Source: an uncultured Lachnospiraceae bacterium
GTDB taxonomy: Bacteria > Bacillota > Clostridia > Lachnospirales > Lachnospiraceae
Reading direction: 5' to 3'
Assembly (NCBI GenBank): GCA_902782965.1
Contig: CACZPG010000105.1
Location: forward strand, 1 to 7,754
Length of the DNA: 7,754 nt
Below are positions 1-6,535 of the stretch, piece after piece (positions within the stretch are counted from its first letter, which is position 1; the number at the start of each line of letters is the position of its first letter). Both the position numbers and the translations under genes were made by a program. The notes beneath the pieces were generated by a model. It was not told the origin of the DNA and ran no database searches. It saw only the letters and a program-made list of their open reading frames with translations.

Positions 1-640
1 GTGCCTCTCCGGATTCGGATATTACCGTTCCTGCCGGTGTAGGTCTGCCTTCTCTTGCATAATACTCAATACGACCACGCTGCACTATCGAGGTTGCACA
101 ATCCAGGCAGAAATCGAATTCCTCATCTGTTGGAAGTGAAAAGGTAAGAGGGTTGGTACCCATCATATTCTCAACTCCGAAAGTAGGAGCTATTGATGGT
201 CTTGCATTAGTTCCCGTAATACCTATCATACCTTCCTTGGAAGCCATTGAGGTCCAGTAACCTGCTATTCCGTAGTGCGTTGAATTGCGAATTGCACCAC
301 CGGCCATTCCATAGGTTCTGGCCTTCTCAAGAAGCATTTCCATCATCTTGTGACTGGCTACCATTCCCATTCCGTCATGTGCATCCATTACAACGGTTGT
401 CGGTGTCTCTTTAAGGATTTCTATATTGGTAACAGGAAGCAGTGTTCCCTTTACAATCCTGTCTATATAAATTGGTTTGAATCTGTTGCATCCATGGCTT
501 TCAATTCCTCTTCTGTCAGATTCCAGAAGTACATCTGCACATATCTTAGCATCCTCTTCCGGCACCCCATAGCCTTTGAATGCATCGATCATGAAAGAAT
601 TCATTAATTCCCAGGATACAAAGGGTCTTGTTTCAACCAT
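1..640 (-). CDS. Ldh2-family (malate/L-lactate dehydrogenase type) NAD(P)-dependent oxidoreductase, N-terminal 213 residues
   Basis: This is a 2-hydroxyacid (or related) dehydrogenase of the Ldh2/YbiC/AllD/DlgD family, a cytosolic NAD(P)H enzyme unrelated to classical Rossmann-fold lactate dehydrogenases. The translation begins MVETRPFVSWELMNSFMI. It has the family's R-G-x-x-SHG motif at about residues 43-50, the catalytic-His motif NSTHYGIAGYW at about 119-129 (His122), a GTNPLTFSLP stretch, and the CATSIVQRGRIEYYAREG segment. The ATG at 640 is preceded by a G-rich ribosome binding site (GGGGGG, about 5 bases away) and starts where the family usually starts. Family members are usually about 330-360 residues, so the C-terminal third lies beyond the left edge; this is a window cut, not a truncation. 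The family is secure. The substrate (malate, lactate, ureidoglycolate, diketogulonate or sulfolactate) cannot be assigned from this part. The gene lies 149 bp downstream of tex and may have its own promoter. Confidence 0.9.
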   Translation of the reverse strand, partial: MVETRPFVSWELMNSFMIDAFKGYGVPEEDAKICADVLLESDRRGIESHGCNRFKPIYIDRIVKGTLLPVTNIEILKETPTTVVMDAHDGMGMVASHKMMEMLLEKARTYGMAGGAIRNSTHYGIAGYWTSMASKEGMIGITGTNARPSIAPTFGVENMMGTNPLTFSLPTDEEFDFCLDCATSIVQRGRIEYYAREGRPTPAGTVISESGEA

Positions 641-733
641 AGTATACCCCCCATTTTTTTCTCAAAATGCAATGAGTCAAAGGAACTGTTTCCATAGACC
701 CATCGCTGATTCATTCACTTGTCCTAATCAATA

Positions 734-762
734 ATTTTAACATATTTGTCAGATTATTTAAA
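734..762 (-). promoter_or_regulatory. Candidate sigma-A promoter for the Ldh2-family gene
   Basis: On the minus strand a -35-like TTTAAA (757-762, 4 of 6 consensus bases) is separated by 17 bases from a -10-like TAAAAT (734-739, 5 of 6). The implied leader before the ATG at 640 is roughly 90 bases. The region is AT-rich, so chance matches are expected. I found no convincing Rho-independent terminator for tex between 641 and 789, so read-through from tex is an alternative source of transcription. Confidence 0.35.
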
Positions 763-789
763 GTGGAAAGAAAATATAACCGACGATTA

Positions 790-3054
790 TTACAGAATCA
801 TGGAAAGACCAATCCTGCCCTTCTCCATATCCACATTTATTATCTTGACTTCTACAATATCTCCGACACTGACTACCTCAAGCGGGTGCTTGATAAACTT
901 CTTATTAGTCAGCTGTGAAATATGTACCAGACCATCCTGATGAACACCAATGTCTACAAAGGCACCGAAGTCGATTACATTTCTTACGGTTCCTTTAAGA
1001 ACCATGCCAACTTCAAGATCCTTCATTTCCATTACATCACTTCGGAGGATTGGCTTCGGCATATCCTCTCTTGGATCTCTTCCCGGTCTGAGAAGTTCCT
1101 CAATAATATCACTGAGGGTCATCTCTCCTATTCCAAGTTCATTGGCAAGCTTCTTCTTCTCACCAACTGTTATGCCCTTAAGACGACTTACAGGATCTCT
1201 GCCCATAGCCATCTCTGCCATATTCATTTCAGCCCCTGCTATTCCTGCCTTGCCCAGCTTCACATCCAGCTTCTTAAGAAGTTTCTCTGTAGCTTCATAG
1301 CTCTCAGGATGTACAGCAGTTGCATCAAGAGGATTCTTGCCTCCGATGATTCTGAGGAAACCAGCACACTGCTCATATGCCTTCGCTCCAAGCTTAGGAA
1401 CCTTAAGAAGATCCTTTCTCTCGGTGAAGCTTCCATTCTCTTCTCTGTATGCAACTATATTCTTAGCTACCGGCTTTGATATTCCGGAAATATACTGAAG
1501 AAGTGGCGCAGATGCAGTATTCAGATCTACACCTACTTTATTAACAGCAGCCTCTACTACTCCGCCCAGTGCTTCACCCAGTTTCTTCTGGTTCATATCA
1601 TGCTGATACTGGCCTACACCAATAGACTTCGGATCTATCTTAACCAGTTCAGCCAGAGGATCCTGAACTCTTCTGGCAATGGATGCAGCCGAACGCTGTC
1701 CCACATCGAATTCAGGGAATTCTTCTGTTGCCAGTTCGCTGGCACTATATACTGATGCACCTGCTTCATTGGTAATGATATAGCTTACATTTTCAGGAAT
1801 CTCATGAAGCAGCTCAACAATGATCTGTTCGGATTCTCTTGAAGCTGTACCGTTTCCACAGGAAATCAAAGTGATTCCGTATTTCTTGATAAATCTTTTC
1901 AGAACTGCCTTGGCATCTGCAATCTTCTTCTCGTTTGTTGGAGCTGTAGGATAAATTACCGCTGTATCCAGAACCTTTCCTGTAGGATCTACAACTGCCA
2001 GTTTACAGCCTGTTCTGAAAGCAGGATCCCAGCCGAGAACAGTCTGTCCTGAAATAGGAGGCTGCATGAGGAGCTGTGTAAGATTCTTTCCGAATACTTC
2101 AATGGCTCCGTCCTCGGCCTTCTCGGTAAGCTCGGAACGAATATCTCTCTCGATAGCAGGTGCAATAAGTCTGTCATAGGAATCAACAACTGCATTTGCA
2201 ATTACCTGAGCTGTCCATGGTATATCCGTTTCTCCCGGCTTACCTTCCCTGATCAGACATTCATCCTTAACAGGCTTTACTGACCTGACAACATCCTCAG
2301 CTATCATCTCACGTTCTATATAATTGATTATATCTATTTCCGGTGCTGTAACTTTGACTGTAAGGATCTTCTCCTTCTCACCACGATTGATGGCAAGGAT
2401 TCTGTATCCTGTAATCTTCGAAACCTTCTCTTCGAAATCATAATAAGTCTCATAAACAGATTTGGCCTCAGCATCCTTGGCAACAGATTTCACAGAACCC
2501 TCTTTAAAGGTTTTCTCTCTTATCCAGGTTCTGTAATCAGCTGAATCACTGATGCTTTCTGCAATAATATCAGACGCACCGGCAATAGCTGCTTCCACTG
2601 TTTCTATTCCTTTTTCCTGGTTAACATAACTTGACGTTTCTTCTTCAATACTCTTAGTTGTCATCTGAAGAAGAATAAGATTTGCCAGTGGTTCAAGACC
2701 TGCTTCCTTGGCAATAGTTGCTCTGGTTCTTCTCTTCGGTCTGTATGGTCTGTATATATCCTCAAGAGCCACTAGAGTTTCTGCAGCTTCGATTTCCTTC
2801 ATCAGTTCCGGAGTCATCTTCTCCTGCTCCTGGATACTGGTTATAACTGTCTGTTTCTTCTCTTCCAGATTTCTGAGATAGGTAAGTCTCTCAGAAAGTT
2901 TTCGAAGCTGTTCATCAGTCAGTGCTCCTGTTTTCTCCTTTCTGTAACGTGCAATAAAAGGAACAGTACAACCTTCGTCAAGAAGTGCTACTGCTGCCTC
3001 AACCTGTGCAGGCTTAACTTCTATTTCGCCCGCGATTTTTCCTATGATGTCCAT
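790..3054 (-). CDS. tex: Tex-family S1 RNA-binding transcription accessory protein
   Basis: Tex is a large cytosolic nucleic-acid-binding protein, the bacterial relative of eukaryotic Spt6, implicated in transcription. From the ATG at 3054 the protein is 754 residues, within the usual family range, and starts with the typical MDIIGKIAGE. The N-terminal helical region contains VALLDEGCTVPFIARYRKE (about 22-40). An RNase H-like/YqgF domain begins near GWDPAFRTGCKLAVVDPTG (about 341-359). The conserved GVGQYQHD lies at about 479-486. A helix-hairpin-helix region (LNTASAPLLQYISGI, about 511-525, then KVPKLGAKAYEQCAGFLRI) follows. The C-terminal S1 domain spans about 681-750 (VLKGTVRNVIDFGAFVDIG, then DGLVHISQL). 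A TTG nine codons upstream is in frame, but the ATG fits the family start and has a good ribosome binding site. The gene looks intact and full length. No clear terminator follows it. Confidence 0.97.
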   Translation of the reverse strand: MDIIGKIAGEIEVKPAQVEAAVALLDEGCTVPFIARYRKEKTGALTDEQLRKLSERLTYLRNLEEKKQTVITSIQEQEKMTPELMKEIEAAETLVALEDIYRPYRPKRRTRATIAKEAGLEPLANLILLQMTTKSIEEETSSYVNQEKGIETVEAAIAGASDIIAESISDSADYRTWIREKTFKEGSVKSVAKDAEAKSVYETYYDFEEKVSKITGYRILAINRGEKEKILTVKVTAPEIDIINYIEREMIAEDVVRSVKPVKDECLIREGKPGETDIPWTAQVIANAVVDSYDRLIAPAIERDIRSELTEKAEDGAIEVFGKNLTQLLMQPPISGQTVLGWDPAFRTGCKLAVVDPTGKVLDTAVIYPTAPTNEKKIADAKAVLKRFIKKYGITLISCGNGTASRESEQIIVELLHEIPENVSYIITNEAGASVYSASELATEEFPEFDVGQRSAASIARRVQDPLAELVKIDPKSIGVGQYQHDMNQKKLGEALGGVVEAAVNKVGVDLNTASAPLLQYISGISKPVAKNIVAYREENGSFTERKDLLKVPKLGAKAYEQCAGFLRIIGGKNPLDATAVHPESYEATEKLLKKLDVKLGKAGIAGAEMNMAEMAMGRDPVSRLKGITVGEKKKLANELGIGEMTLSDIIEELLRPGRDPREDMPKPILRSDVMEMKDLEVGMVLKGTVRNVIDFGAFVDIGVHQDGLVHISQLTNKKFIKHPLEVVSVGDIVEVKIINVDMEKGRIGLSMIL

Positions 3055-3062
3055 TTTATAAA

Positions 3063-3072
3063 TCCTTCCCTT
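3063..3072 (-). promoter_or_regulatory. Ribosome binding site that fixes the tex start
   Basis: The minus strand reads AAGGGAAGGA followed by 8 bases and ATG (3054-3052). This supports the ATG over the in-frame TTG at 3081, which would place this purine tract inside the coding region and add nine residues not typical of Tex. Confidence 0.75.
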
Positions 3073-3079
3073 CTGACGC

Positions 3080-3124
3080 AAAACCGCATCACACCTATTC
3101 TAACATAAAATGAGTGTGATGCGG
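3080..3124 (-). terminator. Inverted repeat between the FruR-type regulator and tex, probable terminator
   Basis: A perfect 11-base inverted repeat has arms CCGCATCACAC (3084-3094) and GTGTGATGCGG (3114-3124) around a 19-base loop. It lies 42 bases past the regulator's stop codon. On the minus strand the hairpin is followed by only four T residues (3083-3080) and then GCG, so as an intrinsic terminator it has a strong stem but a short T-tract and a long loop. The plus-strand side is also A/T-rich, but no plus-strand gene needs terminating here. It could instead act as a protein-binding palindrome or mRNA-stabilising hairpin. Confidence 0.6.
3097..3105 (-). promoter_or_regulatory. Candidate extended -10 promoter for tex
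   Basis: The minus strand carries TG-T-TAGAAT (TG at 3104-3105, hexamer at 3097-3102), an extended -10 element with 5 of 6 consensus bases. The -35 position is weak, as is common for extended -10 promoters. Transcription would start near 3090, leaving a leader of about 35 bases before the tex ATG. The element lies in the loop of the inverted repeat at 3084-3124, so the tex transcript would carry only the distal arm. Confidence 0.4.
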
Positions 3125-3166
3125 AATTTATTTTACAATTATCTAAAAAACATTATCAACTAATGA

Positions 3167-3916
3167 TCAGACCACTCTGATATCTGTCATATTTCCATAG
3201 CTGTCTCCAGGGTACTTATCCGTGATTATCACCGTACCGCCGAAATCAGAAAATGTTACCGCCGAGGTTAGACCGAATTTATCATGATCGGCAAGAATAT
3301 ATCGCTGCCCCGGCTGTGTATTCTCTATAGCGACTCTCTTGATCAGTGCTTCTCTGACATCCGGAGTAGTAAGACCCAGTTTGACACTGACACCGTTAGT
3401 TCCGAAGAAACCTTTGGAGAAATGATATTTCTGAATATGAAGTATGGCATCTGCACCTACTACAACTTCTATATTCTCCTTCAGTTCCCCACCGATCAGA
3501 AATACCTTGAAGCCTTTTCGGGCAAGCTCCCTGGCATGAGAAATCCCATTGGTCACATAGATTGCATTTCTCTCGGATATATATCTTATCATCTGACCGG
3601 TAGTTGTACCCGAATCAATAAAAATATAATCTCCGGAACTTATGAGAGCTGCAGAGTACTCAGCAATCCTAAGCTTCTCATATTTATTAACAGCTTCCTT
3701 CTCCAGTACTGACTGGTCACTGCCCGTAAATCTGTCTTCCAGAGCTACCGCTCCACCGAAAACCTTTACCAGTTTCCCTTCGCGGCTCAAAGATAATATA
3801 TCACGTCGGATTGTAGATTCCGACACACCTATCTTATCCTTAAGCTCCTGAACCGTTACACTTCTATTCTCATTTACCTCATTAAGTATCAATGATTTCC
3901 GTTCTTCAGTAAGCAT
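3167..3916 (-). CDS. DeoR/GlpR-family sugar-phosphate-responsive transcriptional regulator, probable FruR
   Basis: This is a 249-residue cytosolic DNA-binding regulator of normal length for the family. Residues 1-57 form the DeoR winged helix-turn-helix: MLTEERKSLIL, then VTVQELKDKIGVSESTIRRD (20-39) with the recognition helix, then GKLVKVFGGA (47-56). Residues from about 75 onward form the DeoR C-terminal sensor domain, related to ribose-5-phosphate isomerase folds, with DSGTTT (101-106), a TNG motif, FFGTNGVSVKLGLTTPD, and a late ADHDKFG. The start is well supported: GAGG precedes ATG by 9 bases. It directly follows the 1-phosphofructokinase gene, so by neighbourhood it is likely a FruR-type repressor sensing fructose-1-phosphate or a related phosphosugar. 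The regulator itself is intact although its neighbour is broken. The ligand and operator are inferred, not seen. Confidence 0.9.
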   Translation of the reverse strand: MLTEERKSLILNEVNENRSVTVQELKDKIGVSESTIRRDILSLSREGKLVKVFGGAVALEDRFTGSDQSVLEKEAVNKYEKLRIAEYSAALISSGDYIFIDSGTTTGQMIRYISERNAIYVTNGISHARELARKGFKVFLIGGELKENIEVVVGADAILHIQKYHFSKGFFGTNGVSVKLGLTTPDVREALIKRVAIENTQPGQRYILADHDKFGLTSAVTFSDFGGTVIITDKYPGDSYGNMTDIRVV

Positions 3917-3925
3917 AATTTATTA

Positions 3926-3930
3926 CCTCA
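3926..3930 (-). promoter_or_regulatory. Shine-Dalgarno of the regulator overlapping the fruK stop codon
   Basis: The minus strand reads TGAGG: the TGA (3930-3928) ends the fruK reading frame, and its GA is the first half of the GAGG (3929-3926) for the regulator's ATG at 3916. This arrangement is typical of translational coupling. With fruK frameshifted, ribosomes that start at the fruK ATG stop at 4400 and never reach this point, so coupling would be lost unless translation restarts within the C-terminal fragment. Confidence 0.65.
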
Positions 3931-4558
3931 TAATTCTTCAATCGAAGAATACAGTCTTTCCACCTCTTCACGTGTAGCCAGATAATCTGAATAGGCACTG
4001 GCAGACCCTGTGCACAGGCCCAGCTTGAATGCATGCAGCAGATTGCCCTCAGTAAGCCAGCCTGCTATAAAGCCTGCAACCATGGAATCTCCGGCACCAA
4101 CTCCATTGACCAGTCTGCCGGCAGGAGCTTCTCTCATATAAACATCACCGTTAGCAGATACAAATGCAGCTCCATCCCCCGCCATAGAAACGATTACATT
4201 TTCTGCTCCCATTTCAATCAGCTTCCTGGCATATGGGACTACACTCTCCCTGGAATCAAGAGTTTCGCCGAATATCTCTTCAAGCTCCTGATTATTGGGT
4301 TTGATAAGGAATGGCTTATACTTCAGACATTTAAGCAGAAGATCGCCGGTGGCATCCACCACTATCTTTACGCCCCGCCCTTTAAGTCTCTCCATAATAT
4401 CACTGTAAATACTTTCGGACATACCCGATGGAAACATTGATTCCCTTTCCTCCCGGAAGCATCAGTTCAGAGGTTGTTCTGTTTGTGAGCCCAAGCTTAA
4501 AATCATCAGTCGTCACTATATAATCAAGTGACGGATTAAATGTTACGGTATAAACCAT
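3928..4558 (-). pseudogene. fruK: 1-phosphofructokinase (PfkB/ribokinase family) with an out-of-frame internal deletion
   Basis: Intact FruK phosphorylates fructose-1-phosphate to fructose-1,6-bisphosphate with ATP. Here it is in two frames. The 5' part starts at ATG 4558 (GAGG at 4570-4567) and reads MVYTVTFNPSLDYIV, continuing to LPGGKGINVS at residue 43. It then runs out of homology and stops at 4402-4400 after 52 codons. The 3' part is open in another frame from about 4437 to 3928 (about 168 residues). It begins at FPSGMSESIYSDIMERL, which matches the family's IPSS..DIYEKI region near residue 135. It retains KPNNQELEEIFG, VIVSMAGDGA and the ATP-site/catalytic signature VNGVGAGDSMVAGF. Counting against Bacillus-type FruK (about 303 residues, from memory), 43 + 168 leaves about 91 residues missing, including the substrate-binding RINVK and NGQGP segments. 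Neither half can be active alone. A sequencing or assembly error is the main alternative to a real deletion. Confidence 0.88.
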
Positions 4559-4602
4559 GGATTCTACCTCGGTTTTCAAAAAAATTAATTCATCTATTAA
4601 AT

Positions 4603-5487
4603 CTAAAAGTATCTTCCGAGAACAGTCTTATAGTCATAGAAATATCCCATTTCCCGGATTATTTTCTTTCTCTTATCAATTGATAACACAACACAGTCAC
4701 CCTTCTTGGTATTGTAGAGATAATGAATGTCCCTGTTACCTGTTCGCTGTCCTTTTTCTTCAAGATGCTGCTTGTTATATTCATATTTCAGATTACTGAA
4801 ATCATCGTCACATTTCTCTCCGACACTGTAACCGAAGGCACGGTAGCTCTGGGCATCAAAGAATACACCGACCTGTTCACCATCCAGATAAATTGTTGCA
4901 ATACCTCCGTCAGCTCTCGCCTGAACGTCTTCATTGGTCAGCATCGGAACCATTTTCTTATAATAATCACTTTCGTGAAATTCAAGCTTCAATGCCTTTT
5001 CAAGATCCTTCTCACTGGCACCCATGAGATGCGTAATATCAGCTTTATGCAGGATACGGTTTCTGTTAACGAGAGAAATGATCAGAGAAGTCACAACCAG
5101 TATAACAAATACCGATATTACCATAACTGTTATCTTCAGGAACCAGCTTCCGGCTTTATAAAACGAGCCATTATATTTATCCTTGAAATAATCTTTTGAC
5201 ATGGAAGTTTTATCCCAGTCTGCCTTAGGCTTGTCAAGGTTTCTCAGGATATCAGAGTTTGATATAACTCTGTCATATTCTCCTCCATTGGCTTCTCTTT
5301 TCCGCCTTTCCTCTTCAGCCTTAGCAGCTCTCTGTTCTGCTAAGATTACATCCGGAGTTTTCAGTGCATCTGTATATTCTATCTTAATTTCTTCTTTTTT
5401 GTGTTTCTCATCCGACTGATAAACATCTATCAGATCATTAAGTGTAAGCTCCTGAGTTCCACTCAGAAGATCTTCCTTCTTCTCCAT
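4603..5487 (-). CDS. Single-pass membrane protein of unknown function
   Basis: I do not recognise this 294-residue protein. Its start is firm: GGAGGGG (5497-5491) lies just upstream of ATG 5487. Residues 1-115 are highly charged, with a Lys/Glu/Arg-rich probable coiled coil at about 48-66 (AEQRAAKAEEERRKRE), no signal peptide, and likely cytoplasmic placement. One strongly hydrophobic helix spans about 119-140, flanked by K118 and R142/R144. Residues about 145-294 form a soluble, probably extracytoplasmic domain: a helical stretch (EKDLEKALKLEFHESDYY), then beta-rich segments such as GIATIYLDGEQVGVFFD and DCVVLSIDKRKKIIREM. It has no cysteine-pair or enzyme motif that I can name. It ends 44 bp before fruK with no terminator visible in the gap, so co-transcription with fruK-fruR is possible. 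A link to sugar metabolism would be guesswork. Confidence 0.85.
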   Translation of the reverse strand: MEKKEDLLSGTQELTLNDLIDVYQSDEKHKKEEIKIEYTDALKTPDVILAEQRAAKAEEERRKREANGGEYDRVISNSDILRNLDKPKADWDKTSMSKDYFKDKYNGSFYKAGSWFLKITVMVISVFVILVVTSLIISLVNRNRILHKADITHLMGASEKDLEKALKLEFHESDYYKKMVPMLTNEDVQARADGGIATIYLDGEQVGVFFDAQSYRAFGYSVGEKCDDDFSNLKYEYNKQHLEEKGQRTGNRDIHYLYNTKKGDCVVLSIDKRKKIIREMGYFYDYKTVLGRYF

Positions 5488-5548
5488 TTACCCCTCCAGA
5501 ATAGCAAGTTTAATATATAGTGCGAAAATTCTGAAAGCACCCATCTAT

Positions 5549-5577
5549 ATTTTAACAGACATAACCTGCACATACAA
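5549..5577 (-). promoter_or_regulatory. Candidate promoter for the membrane-protein gene (and possibly fruK-fruR)
   Basis: The minus strand has TTGTAT (5572-5577), a 17-base spacer, and TAAAAT (5549-5554). A TG one base before the hexamer makes it an extended -10. It lies directly after the tRNA-side terminators and about 60 bases before the ATG at 5487. No comparably good promoter is visible in the 44-bp gap before fruK, so this may drive all three genes. Confidence 0.55.
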
Positions 5578-5583
5578 GAACCA

Positions 5584-5650
5584 CAAAAAAGACACCTCAA
5601 AAAGGTGCCACAAAAAGGTGCCTGTCACCGTTACAAAAGTGTTACAAAAA
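5584..5650 (-). repeat. Cluster of short GGTGCC / CAAAAA / GTTACAAAA repeats (REP-like intergenic element)
   Basis: On the plus strand the stretch is built from repeated modules: CAAAAAAGACACCT, CAAAAAGGTGCCA, CAAAAAGGTGCCTGTCACC, then GTTACAAAAGT and GTTACAAAAA. GGTGCCTGTCACC (5617-5629) is a small hairpin (GGTG/CACC, 5-base loop). The roughly 13-base period of the A-run plus GGTGCC modules is unlike coding or ordinary intergenic DNA. I recall similar GGTGCCTGTCACC sequences dispersed in Firmicutes genomes and sometimes near REP-associated tyrosine transposases. That is recollection, and no transposase gene is present here. Confidence 0.6.
5585..5609 (-). terminator. Second Rho-independent terminator downstream of tRNA-Arg
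   Basis: The minus strand reads GGCACC, loop TTTTTGA, GGTGTC: a 6-bp stem with one G-T pair (arms 5604-5609 and 5591-5596). Six T residues follow directly (5590-5585). It lies within the repeat cluster 5584-5650 and backs up the terminator at 5653-5687, insulating the tRNA from the membrane-protein gene. Confidence 0.65.
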
Positions 5651-5652
5651 GG

Positions 5653-5687
5653 AAAAAACCACAAACATCCTGTGAATGCATGTGGTT
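5653..5687 (-). terminator. Rho-independent terminator of tRNA-Arg
   Basis: On the minus strand, arms AACCACA (5687-5681) and TGTGGTT (5663-5657) form a 7-bp stem. An inner CAT/ATG pairing lies inside, and the arm runs into six T residues (5658-5653). It begins about 9 bases past the tRNA 3' end, the expected place for a tRNA transcript terminator. Confidence 0.8.
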
Positions 5688-5695
5688 CTTTCCAA

Positions 5696-5769
5696 TGCGT
5701 CCTAGAGGATTCGAACCCCCGACCTTCTGGTCCGTAGCCAGACGCTCTATCCAGCTGAGCTAAGAACGC
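5696..5769 (-). tRNA. tRNA-Arg (anticodon ACG)
   Basis: The 74-base minus-strand sequence folds as a complete cloverleaf. The acceptor stem is GCGTTCT with AGGACGC, including one T-G pair. The D arm is GCTC/GAGC. The anticodon stem TCTGG/CCAGA encloses loop CTACGGA, giving anticodon ACG. The T arm GGGGG/CCTCT carries loop TTCGAAT. The ACG anticodon, with A34 normally deaminated to inosine, reads CGU, CGC and CGA arginine codons. The discriminator base is A and the 3' CCA is not encoded. The gene lies 48 bp after the phosphopantetheinyl transferase gene. I see no strong promoter of its own in that gap, so it may be processed from a longer transcript. Confidence 0.97.
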
Positions 5770-5817
5770 GTATTCAAATGTACCAGTCGTGAAAACACAC
5801 CATTGATACAGCGCTAC

Positions 5818-6534
5818 TTATACTAACACTTTTACAGTAACAATGTCAAGTATTAAGTTTGATTTGGATGAACAAATAGATATGCAGTAGTCTTCTCCGG
5901 GTATTCTCGCAGTAAATGTATTATAATTTACACCCTGAAGATCATAGCCTTTCGATAATACTTTATTTCTGAAGAAACTAAGATTCTCATTCTCTCCAGC
6001 TATCACATAAGGCTCCTGACAAAAGTCCGAGCTGAAGCTGTTAAGCGGAATTGAAATCCCTAAGGTCAGACATTTAAGGAAGCTCTCCTTCATCGTCCAC
6101 ACTTCCCTGAACCTTGCCTGATCCTCAGCAATGTACTGCCTATCTTCAGCAGCCATCATTCGGTTCGTAATCCTGAAATCTTTATCATTTTTACATTCAA
6201 CATCAATACCAATGGAGCTGTCAGAAAAAGCTGCAGTCACATATTGTCCGGCATGTGACAGGTTGAAATATATCTTGTCAGCACCTGACTGATATGCATA
6301 GAATAGTCCTTTCTCATTTTGAATGAAACTCTGATCGGATATTTCAGCTCCGGTCAGCTTTCTTAAGGAAAAGCTCAGCAAAATTCCGGCCATAAGACTC
6401 TGAAGCCTGGCTTCATGGTTTTTCATTTTCCCGGTCCGTTCTTTACGCCACAGAGGCAGTTCTTCCATAAGAGATATTTCTTCTTCCCGGGATATTTCCT
6501 TTTCCATTTTATAAATGAATACAAAGTCCTTCAT
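5818..6534 (-). CDS. 4'-phosphopantetheinyl transferase superfamily protein (Sfp-type)
   Basis: This enzyme family transfers the 4'-phosphopantetheine arm of coenzyme A to a serine on acyl- or peptidyl-carrier proteins, in the cytoplasm, with Mg2+. The protein is 238 residues, the Sfp/Gsp-type length rather than the about 120 of AcpS. It has FNLSHAGQYV (90-99), then GIDVE (109-113) with metal-ligand Asp111 and Glu113, then REVWTMKESFLKCLTLGI (143-160) with Trp146, Lys149, Glu150 and Lys154. This matches the W-x-x-KE-(A/S)-x-x-K signature. All expected catalytic residues are present. Start ATG 6534 follows the previous gene's TGA by one base, with AGG just upstream inside that gene, so translational coupling is likely. 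No polyketide or nonribosomal peptide genes are in view, so the carrier-protein target is unknown. It could serve fatty-acid ACP if no AcpS exists. Confidence 0.93.
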   Translation of the reverse strand: MKDFVFIYKMEKEISREEEISLMEELPLWRKERTGKMKNHEARLQSLMAGILLSFSLRKLTGAEISDQSFIQNEKGLFYAYQSGADKIYFNLSHAGQYVTAAFSDSSIGIDVECKNDKDFRITNRMMAAEDRQYIAEDQARFREVWTMKESFLKCLTLGISIPLNSFSSDFCQEPYVIAGENENLSFFRNKVLSKGYDLQGVNYNTFTARIPGEDYCISICSSKSNLILDIVTVKVLV

Positions 6535-6535
6535 T

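Noticed and set aside
661..676. CTCA...TGAG inverted repeat next to a T-run as a tex terminator
   Set aside because: The stem is only 4 bp, and on the tex (minus) strand the adjacent homopolymer is A rather than T, so it does not have terminator form.
922..1479. 185-codon plus-strand open frame opposite tex
   Set aside because: It lies wholly antisense to the conserved C-terminal coding region of Tex, has Cys/His/Ser-rich composition typical of a shadow frame, no ribosome binding site and no recognisable domain.
3055..3081. Upstream TTG start for Tex at 3081
   Set aside because: It would add nine residues (MRQKGRIYK) not typical of Tex and would place the good AAGGGAAGGA ribosome binding site inside the coding sequence. 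It also lies right against the terminator hairpin.
4403..4437. Treating the 169-codon frame starting at ATG 4437 as a complete, short sugar kinase
   Set aside because: Its first residues match the middle of FruK rather than a start, no ribosome binding site precedes this ATG, and the missing N-terminal half lies directly upstream in another frame.
4723..5199. 158-codon plus-strand open frame with hydrophobic stretches
   Set aside because: It is the reverse complement of the membrane-protein gene 5487-4603, which has a strong ribosome binding site and a normal composition. The hydrophobicity comes from the complement of charged codons.
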